NCBI RefSeq assembly: GCF_001280505.1
Contig: NZ_LBIO01000042.1
Location: forward strand, 62,001 to 126,000
Origin: Mangrovimonas sp. TPBH4
GTDB lineage: Bacteria; Bacteroidota; Bacteroidia; Flavobacteriales; Flavobacteriaceae
Reading direction: 5' to 3'
Length of the DNA stretch: 64,000 bases
Every line of letters begins with the position of its first letter. The first letter of the stretch is position 1. Shown here one piece after another: positions 1-9,474 of the stretch. The position numbers were made by a program, and so were the translations under genes. The notes beneath the pieces are model-generated. The model saw nothing but the letters and a program-made list of their open reading frames with translations, searched no databases and had not been told where the DNA came from.

Positions 1-733
1 TATATCGAGAGGTATAGGGTCTGTCCCCTTCTTCTTTTTGACAATATTTTATATAATCCTTAATTCCTTGTGGAAAGTGGATGTAATTTCCTTCGTTTAC
101 CGAATATATGTTCCCATCCAAAGGGAACTCCATATTGGGATGCGATAGGTAAAATGTACCTATGGCAGGGTTTAAAGTGAATCCATTAACCCCGGCGCCA
201 GTGGTGTAAACAAGCATTGTTGACGTTCCGTAAACCACATAACCAGCGGCAACCTGTTGATTTCCCTTCTGAAGGAAATCCTCGATGGTTACTGGAGTGC
301 CTACTGGGGTCACGCGCCTGTACACCGAAAAAATGGTTCCTACAGACACATTTACGTCGATATTGGAAGACCCATCCAAAGGGTCTATAAGGACCACATA
401 TTTGTTTTGGTTGTTCTCGTCCTGAGAATTGATGGAGATGAAATCGTCTTCTTCTTCACTGGCAATACCGCAAACTATATTACGGTTGGTGAGGGTTTGG
501 ATAAATTTATCGTTGGCCAAAACATCCAATTTTTGTTGGTCTTCTCCTTGAATGTTGGTTTCGCCAGCAGCACCAATAATATCTACCAGTCCTGCTTTGT
601 TAACTTCGTGGTTAACCACTTTGGCGGCCAGTCTGATGGAATTGATAAGTCTTGATAGCTCTCCCGATGAATATTTAAATGCGGCTTGATTTTCTATGAT
701 AAACTCTCCTAGAGTTTGATGTTTGTGAGACAT
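1..733 (-). CDS. fbp: Class I fructose-1,6-bisphosphatase, C-terminus beyond window
   Basis: Gluconeogenic enzyme that hydrolyses fructose-1,6-bisphosphate to fructose-6-phosphate in the cytosol. I translated the minus strand from an ATG at 733; the frame stays open to the window edge and gives 244 residues of a family usually about 330 long, so roughly a quarter is missing. Family motifs are GEDQQKLD (residues 63-70), the acidic ASEEEDD (91-97) and the metal/phosphate-binding signature [10 protein letters not shown] (117-126). It is divergent from the GNAT gene across a 123-bp gap. The class I assignment is firm; regulation cannot be judged from this fragment. Confidence 0.95.
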   Translation of the reverse strand, partial: MSHKHQTLGEFIIENQAAFKYSSGELSRLINSIRLAAKVVNHEVNKAGLVDIIGAAGETNIQGEDQQKLDVLANDKFIQTLTNRNIVCGIASEEEDDFISINSQDENNQNKYVVLIDPLDGSSNIDVNVSVGTIFSVYRRVTPVGTPVTIEDFLQKGNQQVAAGYVVYGTSTMLVYTTGAGVNGFTLNPAIGTFYLSHPNMEFPLDGNIYSVNEGNYIHFPQGIKDYIKYCQKEEGDRPYTSRY

Positions 734-829
734 GAAAGTAGATCCTTTTGTTTGTGCAAATATCGGAGAATTTTAACCAACTACAACGTTTTCGTAAACA
801 ATTATCACGTCAATTTTTTAAGTTTAAAT

Positions 830-837
830 TATATTTG
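830..837 (+). promoter_or_regulatory. Candidate -7 element (TAnnTTTG) for GNAT-aspartokinase operon
   Basis: TATATTTG fits the Bacteroidota -7 consensus TAnnTTTG and lies 19 bases before the ATG at 857. I see no convincing TTG at the expected -33 distance, so this is a partial match. Confidence 0.35.
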
Positions 838-856
838 AAATTAGATATCTAATATT

Positions 857-1336
857 ATGAATTGTACAATTAGGGAGGCACTTAAATCTGATATGCCCAA
901 AGTGCTGGAGCTCATCCAGGAGCTTGCCGTTTTTGAAAAAGAACCAGATGCAGTGGAAGTCACCATAGGGGAATTGGAGCAAAAGGGATTTGGTGAAAAT
1001 CCCAGTTTTCATTGTTTTGTAGCAGAGGTAGATAGTGTTGTAGAAGGGATTGCTTTGGTATATATGAGATTCTCCACTTGGAAAGGTGTCGTGTTGCATT
1101 TGGAAGATCTTATTGTAAGGCAAAGCATGCGTGGTCATGGTTTGGGTACCAAACTTTTGGATGAGGTTATCAAATACGGAAATCACTTGGGAGTGAAGCG
1201 CATTTGCTGGGAAGTGCTGGATTGGAACACCCCAGCCATCGATTTTTACGAGAGCAAAGGCGCCGATGTTAAGCGCGATTGGGACGTGGTACATTTGGAT
1301 GAACAAGGAATAGCCAACTACATTTCAAAATTATAA
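857..1336 (+). CDS. GNAT family N-acetyltransferase (diamine acetyltransferase-like)
   Basis: Cytosolic acetyl-CoA-dependent N-acetyltransferase of 159 residues. The acetyl-CoA pyrophosphate-binding motif RGHGLG is at residues 92-97, preceded by the strand LEDLIV (82-87). WNTPAIDFYESKGA (123-136) resembles the C-terminal part of spermidine/spermine acetyltransferases, so a small amine is a plausible substrate, but this is inferred from family resemblance only. The stop is one base from the ATG of aspartokinase, so the two are almost certainly co-transcribed. Confidence 0.85.
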   Translation: MNCTIREALKSDMPKVLELIQELAVFEKEPDAVEVTIGELEQKGFGENPSFHCFVAEVDSVVEGIALVYMRFSTWKGVVLHLEDLIVRQSMRGHGLGTKLLDEVIKYGNHLGVKRICWEVLDWNTPAIDFYESKGADVKRDWDVVHLDEQGIANYISKL

Positions 1337-1337
1337 T

Positions 1338-2588
1338 ATGCAGGTATTTAAATTTGGAGGCGCATCGGTTAAAGATGCTGAAGGTGTTAAAAATCTGGTG
1401 TCGGTTTTGGAACAGGTTGGGGTGAAAAATACCTTGATTGTCGTTTCGGCAATGGGTAAAACTACCAATGCTTTGGAAGGTGTGGTTCACAATTATTTTC
1501 ATAGCCCTGAAGAACTGCAGAGTTCCCTTCAAGAAGTCAAAAAATATCACAACGAAATTTTACTCGAACTGTTTGAACAAGAGGGGCATTCTGTGTTTCA
1601 GAAAGTATCTTTACTTTTTAATGAGCTTGCAGAATTTTTCCAAAGAAATAAATCGCCAGACTATAATTATGTATATGATCAATCTATTGGGTATGGTGAG
1701 TTGGTGTCTACCACTATCGTTAGTGAATATCTCAACCATGTAGGTTTGGTAAATACTTGGTTGGATGTAAGGAACTGTATCAAAACCGATAATTACTATC
1801 GGAAGGCCAATGTAAATTGGGAAGACACACAAACCAATATCACGACTCAGGTAAAACCAGATGTTCTAAATGTCACACAGGGGTTTTTGGGGAGTGATGC
1901 CAATAATTTTACCACCACCTTGGGGCGTGAAGGCAGTGATTATACGGCCGCCATTTTTGCCTATTGTTTGAATGCCGAAAGTGTGACTATTTGGAAGGAT
2001 GTGGCAGGGGTTTTAAATGCCGATCCACGGTATTTTGAACATGCCCAATTGCTGCATCGAATTTCTTATACCGAAGCTATAGAATTAGCCTTCTATGGGG
2101 CTTCGGTGATACATCCAAAGACCCTTCAGCCTTTACAAAAAAAGGAAATTCCTTTACATGTAAAATCCTTTTTGGAGCCGCAAAGTAAAGGGACTACGGT
2201 GTGTAAGGGAGTGGATATAGAACCTAAGGTGCCTTGTTTCATCGTAAAGAAAAATCAGGTGCTGATTTCCTTGTCTTCATTGGATTTTTCATACATCGTG
2301 GAAGATAATATCAGTGCTATTTTCAACTTACTGCATACTTACAAAATGAAGGTGGATGTTATCCAAAATTCCGCCATTAGTTTTTCCGTGTGCGTGGATA
2401 ATTTGTATGATAACCTAGATAAGTTATTGCAGGATTTAAAAGCGAATTTTAAGGTCACTTGCTATAAAAACGTCTCTTTATATACCATACGACATTATAA
2501 TAACACGGCTATTGAGGCTTTGGAAGATGGTAAAACTTTGCTCTTGAAACAGTTAACGCAAGATACGGTGCAGATGGTAACCAATTGA
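1338..2588 (+). CDS. Aspartate kinase (monofunctional)
   Basis: Phosphorylates L-aspartate to open the lysine, threonine and methionine pathway. Visible amino-acid-kinase motifs are KFGGASV (residues 5-11, nucleotide binding), GELVS (120-124), TTLGREGSDYTAA (193-205) and YGASVIHPKTLQP (253-265). The roughly 130 residues after 285 correspond to the ACT-type regulatory region, so feedback control by an end-product amino acid is likely but unproven. There is no fused homoserine dehydrogenase. It follows the GNAT gene by 1 bp and ends 22 bp before the acyltransferase gene. Confidence 0.93.
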   Translation: MQVFKFGGASVKDAEGVKNLVSVLEQVGVKNTLIVVSAMGKTTNALEGVVHNYFHSPEELQSSLQEVKKYHNEILLELFEQEGHSVFQKVSLLFNELAEFFQRNKSPDYNYVYDQSIGYGELVSTTIVSEYLNHVGLVNTWLDVRNCIKTDNYYRKANVNWEDTQTNITTQVKPDVLNVTQGFLGSDANNFTTTLGREGSDYTAAIFAYCLNAESVTIWKDVAGVLNADPRYFEHAQLLHRISYTEAIELAFYGASVIHPKTLQPLQKKEIPLHVKSFLEPQSKGTTVCKGVDIEPKVPCFIVKKNQVLISLSSLDFSYIVEDNISAIFNLLHTYKMKVDVIQNSAISFSVCVDNLYDNLDKLLQDLKANFKVTCYKNVSLYTIRHYNNTAIEALEDGKTLLLKQLTQDTVQMVTN

Positions 2589-2597
2589 ACAATTTAG

Positions 2598-2605
2598 TAC
2601 ATTTG
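2598..2605 (+). promoter_or_regulatory. Candidate -7 element, leaderless spacing, for acyltransferase gene
   Basis: TACATTTG matches TAnnTTTG and ends 5 bases before the ATG at 2611. Transcription would start almost at the start codon. No TTG is present at the usual -33 spacing. The same arrangement occurs at 39531, 53970 and 57290. Confidence 0.4.
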
Positions 2606-2610
2606 TCATT

Positions 2611-4452
2611 ATGAGTAAACAACAAAATGCTGGTTTGGTAAGTGCTAAGGAAGTAGCTAAAGCCATACAAATGGACAAGTACGGGTTTGTAGGGACTTTC
2701 TCGGGATGGGTATTGATGAAGTTGCTGAAAATAGCTAAGTTAAACAAGATTTACAATCGTAATAAGCATTTCTCCGATCTTGAATTTTTGGATAAAATCT
2801 TGGAGGAATTTCAGATTAAGTTTGAAATCCCAGAGGAAGATTTAAAGCGGCTTCCCAAAGATGGAGCCTATATCACGGTATCCAATCATCCTCTTGGAGG
2901 TATTGATGGTATTTTGCTGTTGAAGTTGATGTTGGAGCAACGTCAGGATTTTAAGATTATTGCCAATTTCTTGTTGCACAGAATAGAGCCTCTTAAAAAG
3001 TATATTTTACCTGTGAATCCTTTTGAGGATCGCAAAGATGTGAAGTCTAGCATTGCCGGATTTAAAACTGCTATCAAACATTTAAAAGAAGGTCATCCCC
3101 TTGGGATTTTCCCGGCAGGAGAGGTGTCGACTTATAGAGATGGCAAATTGGTAGTTGATAAGCCGTGGGAAGCAGCTGCTATGAAATTGGTAAAAAAGGC
3201 AGAAGTGCCTGTGGTGCCTATTTATTTCCATGCCAAAAACAGCAAGTTGTTCTACGAACTTTCCAAAATCAACGATACATTTAGGACTGCAAAATTACCA
3301 TCGGAGCTGCTAACACAGAAGCGTCGTGTGATTAAGGTGCGTATTGGACGACCTATTTCTGTGAGTGAACAAAAGGAGCATCTGACCATGGATAGTTATT
3401 CCGAATTTGTACGTCGTAAAACCTATATCCTTTCCAATTCATTTGATGAAAAAGGGAAGTTTCTTAGTAATTTTTCTACTACTCTTAAGGCTACAAAACC
3501 ACCAAAACGTATTGTAACACCAATTGCTACCGATGTGATGGTGGCAGAAGTGGATGCTTTGCGAGAGAACGATATGAGGTTGCTGCAGAGCAAAAATTAT
3601 GAGGTGTTTTTGGCGCCTGCCAGTGTCATACCAAATAGTTTAAGGGAGATTGGAAGACTGCGTGAAATTACCTTTAGGGAAGTAGGAGAGGGAACTAATG
3701 AAGCTATCGATTTGGATACTTTTGATACCTATTACCACCATATGTTTTTGTGGGATAACGAACGTCAACTAATTGCCGGGGCTTACCGAATGGGCTTGGG
3801 AGCGGCTATATTTGAGAAGTACGGAATCGATGGATTTTATCTGCAGGATTTGTTCCGTTTTGAACCGGAATTGTATAAAATGATGAGCCAGTCCATAGAA
3901 ATGGGACGTGCTTTCATCATTAAGGAATATCAACAAAAACCGATGCCTTTATTCCTTCTTTGGAAAGGGATTGTGCATACCACTTTACGATATCCAGAGC
4001 ACCAATATTTAATAGGTGGCGTGAGTATTAGTAATCAGTTTTCCAATTTCTCGAAGTCTTTGATGATCGAGTTTATGAAATCCCATTACTACGATCCTTA
4101 TGTGGCGCAATATGTGCGTCCGAAAAAGGAGTTTAAGGTAAAGCTAAAGGATGCCGACAAAGATTTTGTCTTTGATGAAACCGAAGCCGATTTGAATAAG
4201 TTTGACAAGATTATTGACGAAGTAGAACCAGGAGCTTTGCGTTTGCCAGTATTGCTAAAAAAATACATTAAGCAAAATGCGAAGTTGGTAGCATTCAATG
4301 TGGATCCTCTGTTCAATAATGCTGTGGATGGCCTGATGTACATTAAAATTGCCGACCTGCCAGAAAGTACCGTTCGTCCTGTTATGGAAGAGTTTCAAGC
4401 CGAGTTAGAGCAAAAACTCTCCGAACAAAACGATGTGGAGAGTGCGGGGTAA
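2611..4452 (+). CDS. Fused acyltransferase/GNAT aminolipid synthase (OlsF/GlsF-like)
   Basis: 613 residues with two fused activities. The N-terminal half is a PlsC-like O-acyltransferase: NHPLGGIDG (residues 92-100) is the catalytic block and FPAGEVS (168-174) the glycerophosphate-block equivalent. The second half (about 320-500) matches the hemolysin-like GNAT N-acyltransferases (OlsB/GlsB type). Fused enzymes of this layout (OlsF) make ornithine lipids in some Bacteroidota and Proteobacteria; glycine lipids are the alternative product in this phylum. Sequence alone cannot tell which amino acid is used. In the catalytic block five residues separate His93 and Asp99, while classical PlsC has four. 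It probably acts at the inner membrane face. Confidence 0.82.
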   Translation: MSKQQNAGLVSAKEVAKAIQMDKYGFVGTFSGWVLMKLLKIAKLNKIYNRNKHFSDLEFLDKILEEFQIKFEIPEEDLKRLPKDGAYITVSNHPLGGIDGILLLKLMLEQRQDFKIIANFLLHRIEPLKKYILPVNPFEDRKDVKSSIAGFKTAIKHLKEGHPLGIFPAGEVSTYRDGKLVVDKPWEAAAMKLVKKAEVPVVPIYFHAKNSKLFYELSKINDTFRTAKLPSELLTQKRRVIKVRIGRPISVSEQKEHLTMDSYSEFVRRKTYILSNSFDEKGKFLSNFSTTLKATKPPKRIVTPIATDVMVAEVDALRENDMRLLQSKNYEVFLAPASVIPNSLREIGRLREITFREVGEGTNEAIDLDTFDTYYHHMFLWDNERQLIAGAYRMGLGAAIFEKYGIDGFYLQDLFRFEPELYKMMSQSIEMGRAFIIKEYQQKPMPLFLLWKGIVHTTLRYPEHQYLIGGVSISNQFSNFSKSLMIEFMKSHYYDPYVAQYVRPKKEFKVKLKDADKDFVFDETEADLNKFDKIIDEVEPGALRLPVLLKKYIKQNAKLVAFNVDPLFNNAVDGLMYIKIADLPESTVRPVMEEFQAELEQKLSEQNDVESAG

Positions 4453-4475
4453 TATTCAGGATGTAAACTGAAATA

Positions 4476-4928
4476 TTAAAACCAAGGTTTCTTCCCTAAT
4501 TGGTAGGTTTTATAGAATTCTCCGTCGGTTTTCGTAAGGTAAATGATACCTTCTATAACGGTAAATACCCATACCAAAAAGCCCAAGAACCCAAAACTAA
4601 GCACGGATAGCACGATGGTTGCGATCAATAGGATGAGCCCTTCTTTGTTGTATCCCAAAACAAATTTATGAATACCAAAGCCGCCCAATAAAATGGCCGT
4701 TACGCCAGCGAGTACTTTTTTATTAGTCCCCGTAGTTTTTTCGAAGGCTTCTTTGGCACTTTCTCTAAATTCCCTAGTAGCCTCTTCGGCTTCCTTGCCA
4801 AATTCTTTAGCACTGTCCTTGGCTTCTTTACCAAATTCTTCGGCTTTATCGGCTGCTTTTTTAGCTGTTTTTTTGGCGTCGCCCAACATTTCGTTAAGGT
4901 CGTCTCCTAGGCTTTTTTCATCAGACAT
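4476..4928 (-). CDS. TM2-domain protein with N-terminal charged coiled coil
   Basis: 150 residues. Residues 8-68 are a Lys/Glu/Ala-rich amphipathic helix with repeated AKEFGKEAE-like units, resembling YtxH/apolipoprotein-like stress proteins. Residues 70-135 form a TM2 domain: two hydrophobic segments with the GGFGIHKFVLGY motif near 87-98. The family sits in membranes and its function is unknown. It is convergent with the acyltransferase gene (23-bp gap) and appears to be a single gene. The start at 4928 is the only sensible ATG. Confidence 0.8.
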   Translation of the reverse strand: MSDEKSLGDDLNEMLGDAKKTAKKAADKAEEFGKEAKDSAKEFGKEAEEATREFRESAKEAFEKTTGTNKKVLAGVTAILLGGFGIHKFVLGYNKEGLILLIATIVLSVLSFGFLGFLVWVFTVIEGIIYLTKTDGEFYKTYQLGKKPWF

Positions 4929-5027
4929 GACTGTGAGTTAATGGTTAGATATTTAAAAATACTAAAAAATACTATCGTTTGCTCCATGAAGGAGAAGAGA
5001 ATATTTTCTTACCTATTTTATTTTGGC

Positions 5028-5414
5028 TTACTTAAATGCTTGGTCAATAGGTTCCCATAGCTCAATTTTGTTACCGTCGTTGTCCAAAATCCATGCAAAT
5101 TTTCCATAGTCGTATGTTTCCATATCTCCCACAATGATGACACCTTCTTCCTTTAAAACTTTCAACAAAGCTTCCAAATCCTCAACCCGATAATTGAACA
5201 TAAAACCCTTTTGGGAAGGTTCATAATACTTGGTGTCTTTTGGAAAGGGACTCCATTGGGTAGAGCAATCATTGCCGTCTTTGTCTTTCCACCAAAAAGT
5301 ACAGCCGTAATCATCGGTATTGAAACCAAGGTGCTTTTTATACCATTCTTTGGTGGCGTTGGGATCGTCGGTTTTAAAAAATAAACCGCCAATGCCTGTT
5401 ACTCTTTTTTTCAT
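5028..5414 (-). CDS. VOC (glyoxalase/bleomycin resistance) family protein
   Basis: 128 residues with the vicinal-oxygen-chelate fold pattern: an N-terminal GGLFFKTDDPNATKEWYKKHLGF strand-helix unit and a C-terminal GKFAWILDNDGNKIELWEP block, whose final Glu is a typical metal-ligand position. The substrate is not predictable; relatives include glyoxalases and small-molecule resistance proteins. It lies 18 bp downstream of the DUF1801 gene on the same strand, so the two probably share a transcript. Confidence 0.82.
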   Translation of the reverse strand: MKKRVTGIGGLFFKTDDPNATKEWYKKHLGFNTDDYGCTFWWKDKDGNDCSTQWSPFPKDTKYYEPSQKGFMFNYRVEDLEALLKVLKEEGVIIVGDMETYDYGKFAWILDNDGNKIELWEPIDQAFK

Positions 5415-5432
5415 ATGGTGATTGTTGAGTGA

Positions 5433-5891
5433 TTATTTTTTCTTCAAGGCGTTTTCATAGACCGAAATCCATGCTTCAGGTGTCATTTTGGTACATAATT
5501 CCGCAATTAATTGCATTGGGATTTCATTGATGCGTTTAAACCGAATACAGCTTTTACCCATATCTAATTTGTATTTGCTGTATTTGGGATATTCTTTTAC
5601 AAACCATTCGTGAATTTCGGGTACGGCATAAATGCCGCTATGGTATAGATTGATGGAGTTTTTCTGTGAGGCGAAACTCATAAAGGGCAATGGTTCCTCT
5701 GGGGTACAGTGATAACCTTTGGGGTATAGGCTATGCGGTACATAGTAACCTATCATTCCATATTGAATGCCTTCCTCGAAACCTTCGGGGAGGTTGTCTT
5801 TGATTGTCTGTCTTAGTGTTTTTAAAACGTTTTGACGTTCTTCTGGTACCTGACTGATATAATCCTCTGGGGAGCTGGCTTTATATTGCAT
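5433..5891 (-). CDS. DUF1801 domain protein (YdhG-like)
   Basis: 152 residues with features of the DUF1801/YdhG family: SPEDYISQVPEERQ near the N-terminus, a central EEGIQYGMIGYYVP and a C-terminal IRFKRINEIPM. The fold resembles frataxin-like or heavy-metal-binding small proteins, but no biochemical role is established. It is first in a short minus-strand pair with the VOC gene. Upstream (5892-5967) there is only AT-rich sequence with a possible TATCTTTA -7 element. Confidence 0.78.
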   Translation of the reverse strand: MQYKASSPEDYISQVPEERQNVLKTLRQTIKDNLPEGFEEGIQYGMIGYYVPHSLYPKGYHCTPEEPLPFMSFASQKNSINLYHSGIYAVPEIHEWFVKEYPKYSKYKLDMGKSCIRFKRINEIPMQLIAELCTKMTPEAWISVYENALKKK

Positions 5892-5967
5892 GTTAGAATT
5901 GCTGTAATGTTAATATGCTAAAGATAGTATAAAAACAGCGAATCCTATTTAGTTTGGATTGGGTGGT

Positions 5968-6903
5968 TTAGTAAAATTCGGCTTTGATTTTATCTACAAT
6001 GGTTTGCGCCAATTTCTCTTTACTTTCAATGGTCCAGCCTGCAATGTGGGGAGTGAGCAATACGTTTTGTGCCTGAATTAGATATTTAAAGGCTTCGGGC
6101 ATTTCTTCTAAAAACAGGTTTTCAAAGGAGGCCTTTTCATATTCCAAAACATCCAAACCAGCACCTAATATTTTACCTGTTTTGAGAGCGGCAACCAAAT
6201 CTTCGGTTGCCACACTCTTGCCACGGGCTGTGTTGATAAACCAAAATGGTTTTTTGAATTTATCAATGAATGTTTTATTAATCATTCCCAAGGTAAGCGG
6301 TGTTTGTGGGGTGTGTAGGCTCACTACATCCACTTGTTTACAGAACACTTCCAATGGTACTTGTTCTGCATTGTTGTCGCCTACACCTGCCTGTATGTCG
6401 TAGCACAAGACGTCTACTTCAAAACCCTTCAGTTTTTTTGCAAAAGCTTTTCCCATGTTGCCATACCCAATAATACCTATTGTTTTGCCATCTAGTTCCA
6501 CACCTCTATTGGCTTCGCGAAGCCATTTGCCTTGACGTACTTCGGCATCGGCTTTGTTAAGGTTGTTGAATAATGAAAGTAGCATACCCAAAGCCTGTTC
6601 GCCTACGGCATTTCGGTTGCCTTCAGGAGCAGCAATCAATGAAATGCCTTTTTGCTGGGCATAATCACAATCAATATTTTCCAAGCCGGCACCAACGCGA
6701 CCAATGAATTTTAGGTTCGTTGCGGCATCCAAAAATTGCTTGTCAATGGTGAATCTACTTCTAATAACGATGCCTTCATATGCCTCGATTTTGGATTCGA
6801 TTTCAAATTTTGTAGAAGTGTAATCTTCATGATTAGTGAATCCCAAATCATTAAGTTGCTCAATTAACAAAGGGTGATTGGTATCGAGGTGAAGGATGTT
6901 CAT
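5968..6903 (-). CDS. D-2-hydroxyacid dehydrogenase (phosphoglycerate dehydrogenase-like)
   Basis: 311-residue NAD-dependent oxidoreductase. The Rossmann motif GYGNMG is at residues 146-151. The catalytic set of the family is visible: Arg227 in NTARG, a Glu in DVLEYE (251-256) and His286 in TPHIAGW. It lacks the C-terminal ACT domain of long SerA enzymes, so it may be a short phosphoglycerate dehydrogenase or act on another 2-keto acid. It sits 8 bp after mgtE, apparently in an rsmA-mgtE-dehydrogenase operon. Confidence 0.88.
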   Translation of the reverse strand: MNILHLDTNHPLLIEQLNDLGFTNHEDYTSTKFEIESKIEAYEGIVIRSRFTIDKQFLDAATNLKFIGRVGAGLENIDCDYAQQKGISLIAAPEGNRNAVGEQALGMLLSLFNNLNKADAEVRQGKWLREANRGVELDGKTIGIIGYGNMGKAFAKKLKGFEVDVLCYDIQAGVGDNNAEQVPLEVFCKQVDVVSLHTPQTPLTLGMINKTFIDKFKKPFWFINTARGKSVATEDLVAALKTGKILGAGLDVLEYEKASFENLFLEEMPEAFKYLIQAQNVLLTPHIAGWTIESKEKLAQTIVDKIKAEFY

Positions 6904-6911
6904 AATAGTTG

Positions 6912-8285
6912 CTAGAAACCTAGAATCATTTTGGCGATTAGGAAATAAATTAAAATTCCAAAGATATCGTTGCTTGTGGTGATGAATGGTCCTGTGGCTA
7001 CAGCAGGATCTACACCACGTTTATCCAAGAATATGGGGATAAAAGTACCCACAAGAGCTGCAATGACAATTACGGTAATCAAGGCCACGCAAATGGTAAT
7101 GGAGACCAAATAAGGGGTTCCAAAAAAGAAATGGCTAATTGGCAAAACAATCATGGCAATACCAACACCATTTACCAAGCCCAATAGGAATTCCTTGAAG
7201 AGGCGTCTTACTATTTTTCCTTTTACCGTGTCATTTGCCAAACCTTGTACCACAATCGCAGACGATTGTACACCTACATTTCCTGCTGTTGCTTGGATAA
7301 GCGGAACAAAGGAGAGTAGTATGGTATATTTTTCCATAGCCGTTTGAAAGCCAGAAATAATCGTAGCTGCTCCTAATCCGCCGAACATACCTATTAACAA
7401 CCAAGGCAAACGTGCTTTGGTCAATTCAAAGATGGTATCATCGGCTTCAACGTCTTGAGAGATACCGGCAGCCAACTGGTAGTCTTTATCGGCTTCTTCC
7501 CGGATTACATCTACAATATCGTCGATGGTAATACGACCCAACAATATTTGGTTGTCATCTACTACAGGGATAGCCTCCAAGTCATATTTTTGCATCACCT
7601 TGGCTACTTCTTCTACATCCTCTTCTACATGTACATAATCTACATTTTTGATGTATATATCACCAATTTTTTGGTCGCTTTTGGCGGTAATCAAATCTTT
7701 TAGCGAAAGGCGCCCAATTAGTTTTTCCTGTTTGTCTACCACGTAAATGGAGTGTACACGGGTAACATTTTCTGCTTGTCCTCTAATACGGCGTAAGCAC
7801 CCTGCAACGGTCCAGGTGGCATAAACCTTAACGAGCTCTTTGGCCATTAATCCACCGGCGGTATCCTCGTCGTAAGCCAAAAGCTCCGTAATTTCCGCTT
7901 TATGCTCTTCGTCTTCAATGTTGGAAATAACTTCCTGTTGACGTTCTTCGGAAAGTTCTGCTAGAATATCGGCGGCATCATCGGTGTCCAGCTCTTCGAT
8001 TTCCTCTGCAATTTCCTTTGCAGAAAGGTTTTTTAGAACCTTTTCCCTGTTGTCTTCATCCAACTCCATCAGGACGTCGGAAGTGGTTTCAGAATCGAGC
8101 AATTTGATAACGTATATGGCTTCGTCCAGATCTAGTTCATCTAGGATTTCGGCTATATCGGCATAGTGAAACTCTTTCAGGAGTTTGCGCAGCTCTTTGT
8201 TGTTTTGTTCTTCAATGAGTTGCTCAACCTGTTCTATCAGTTCATCTGTCAGTTCAAATTGTATGTGCTCTCTTTCTTCAGACAA
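6912..8285 (-). CDS. mgtE: Magnesium transporter MgtE
   Basis: 457 residues with the full MgtE architecture: an acidic helical N-domain (about 1-130), a CBS pair (about 135-255) that senses cytosolic Mg2+ in characterised homologues, and five C-terminal membrane helices (about 285-457) ending in the conserved PFITTSNDIFGILIYF region. The start is a TTG at 8285: no in-frame ATG lies near the N-terminus, and the first residues align with the family. It begins 11 bp after the rsmA stop. I see no M-box-like leader. Confidence 0.93.
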   Translation of the reverse strand: MSEEREHIQFELTDELIEQVEQLIEEQNNKELRKLLKEFHYADIAEILDELDLDEAIYVIKLLDSETTSDVLMELDEDNREKVLKNLSAKEIAEEIEELDTDDAADILAELSEERQQEVISNIEDEEHKAEITELLAYDEDTAGGLMAKELVKVYATWTVAGCLRRIRGQAENVTRVHSIYVVDKQEKLIGRLSLKDLITAKSDQKIGDIYIKNVDYVHVEEDVEEVAKVMQKYDLEAIPVVDDNQILLGRITIDDIVDVIREEADKDYQLAAGISQDVEADDTIFELTKARLPWLLIGMFGGLGAATIISGFQTAMEKYTILLSFVPLIQATAGNVGVQSSAIVVQGLANDTVKGKIVRRLFKEFLLGLVNGVGIAMIVLPISHFFFGTPYLVSITICVALITVIVIAALVGTFIPIFLDKRGVDPAVATGPFITTSNDIFGILIYFLIAKMILGF

Positions 8286-8296
8286 AGGGATATATG

Positions 8297-9079
8297 TTAT
8301 TGGTTTTCAATTAGGGATGTGAGTTCGATAAACTCTTGAACGTTGATTTGTTCGGGGCGCTTGCCAAATATAACATTTGCTTTTAAATTTTCTGAAGAAA
8401 TGAGGGTTTTTAAACTGTTGCGCATTGTTTTTCTGCGTTGTTGGAAAGCGGTTTTTACGACCTTAAAGAAGAGGGCTTCATCAACCGGAAGGGTATAATT
8501 CTCCTTTCGTTTTAAAAGTAATACTCCAGAGTCTACTTTTGGAGGCGGATTGAATACGGTTGGAGGAACGGTAAATAGGTACTCGGCATCATAAAAAGCT
8601 TGAGTGAGCACAGATAGAATGCCATAAACCTTGTTGCCTTCTTTGGAGCAGATGCGTTGGGCTACTTCCTTTTGGAACATTCCTGAAAACTCCGGAATCT
8701 GATCACGCATTTCTAAAGCCTTAAAAACGATTTGGGATGAAATATTGTAGGGGTAATTACCAATAATGGCGAAAGGTTCCTCTCCAAAAACTTCGGTAAG
8801 GTCGTATTTTAAAAAGTCCTTTTCAATAACGCGATCAGCAAGATTGAGGTAGTGGCTTTTAAGATAGTCTACCGACTCGGTGTCAATTTCAATAACATGG
8901 GTAGTGATGTTCTTTTTTAGGAGGTATTTGGTAAGAACTCCCATCCCTGGGCCAATTTCCAATACATGTTTGTATCCTTCCAAGGAAAGCGAGTCTGCAA
9001 TTTTTTCGGCTATGGACTCGTCGGTTAAAAAGTGTTGCCCTAAATGTTTTTTTGCTTTTACCTGATGTTGATGTGCCAT
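8297..9079 (-). CDS. rsmA: 16S rRNA dimethyladenosine transferase RsmA/KsgA
   Basis: Dimethylates the two adjacent adenosines in helix 45 of 16S rRNA during small-subunit maturation. The 260-residue protein has LGQHFLTD (residues 13-20), the SAM-binding EIGPGMG (41-47) and the adenine-methyltransferase motif NYPYNISS (108-115). Length matches the family. It is the first gene of the minus-strand run with mgtE and the dehydrogenase. Confidence 0.96.
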   Translation of the reverse strand: MAHQHQVKAKKHLGQHFLTDESIAEKIADSLSLEGYKHVLEIGPGMGVLTKYLLKKNITTHVIEIDTESVDYLKSHYLNLADRVIEKDFLKYDLTEVFGEEPFAIIGNYPYNISSQIVFKALEMRDQIPEFSGMFQKEVAQRICSKEGNKVYGILSVLTQAFYDAEYLFTVPPTVFNPPPKVDSGVLLLKRKENYTLPVDEALFFKVVKTAFQQRRKTMRNSLKTLISSENLKANVIFGKRPEQINVQEFIELTSLIENQ

Positions 9080-9123
9080 AATCGAAATGGTTTTGTAAGT
9101 GTTTGAATGAGGTGTGCTATAGC

Positions 9124-9145
9124 TATAAGCCCTATTTGGCTTATA
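9124..9145. repeat. Inverted repeat between rsmA and DUF4286 gene
   Basis: TATAAGCC and GGCTTATA (8-bp arms) flank a 6-base loop just after the stop of the DUF4286 gene. There is no good T-tract on either side, so it is a weak terminator or a transcript-end stabiliser for the minus-strand gene. Confidence 0.4.
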
Positions 9146-9147
9146 AA

Positions 9148-9474
9148 TTAGTTGAAATCAACGGTGTATTCATCGATGATTTCCAATTCAGTTCTAAATG
9201 CCAACATCTTATCTGCGAATCTTTTCAGGCCTTCATTTCTTAACTGCATGGCAAATACTTCGTAATATTCGTCCAAGGCTTGTCTTGAGAGTGCCCTGTA
9301 CTGAATGGAATATGTTAAGCCTCCTTTTTCTTCCTCAACCAAAACTCTAGTAAGTTTGGCTCCTTTAAATTTTCCTGTGGCCAATACTTGTGGAATGTGT
9401 TCGGATTTCATCCACTCCAACCATTCTTCTTTTATGGTCTCTTCAATATGCGTTGTGACGTTATAAATAATCAT
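9148..9474 (-). CDS. DUF4286 family protein
   Basis: About 108 residues when started at the internal ATG at 9474 ([12 protein letters not shown]). The open frame extends upstream to 9543, but the extra 23 residues do not resemble the family and the downstream ATG begins the conserved ferredoxin-like fold. DUF4286 proteins are small cytosolic Bacteroidota proteins of unknown function with an ABM-like dimeric fold. The gene lies between the TPR gene and rsmA on the same strand, a neighbourhood common in the phylum. Confidence 0.75.
   Translation of the reverse strand: MIIYNVTTHIEETIKEEWLEWMKSEHIPQVLATGKFKGAKLTRVLVEEEKGGLTYSIQYRALSRQALDEYYEVFAMQLRNEGLKRFADKMLAFRTELEIIDEYTVDFN

Noticed and set aside
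6900-9100. M-box or other riboswitch before mgtE
   Set aside because: mgtE starts 11 bp after rsmA, leaving no leader for a riboswitch.
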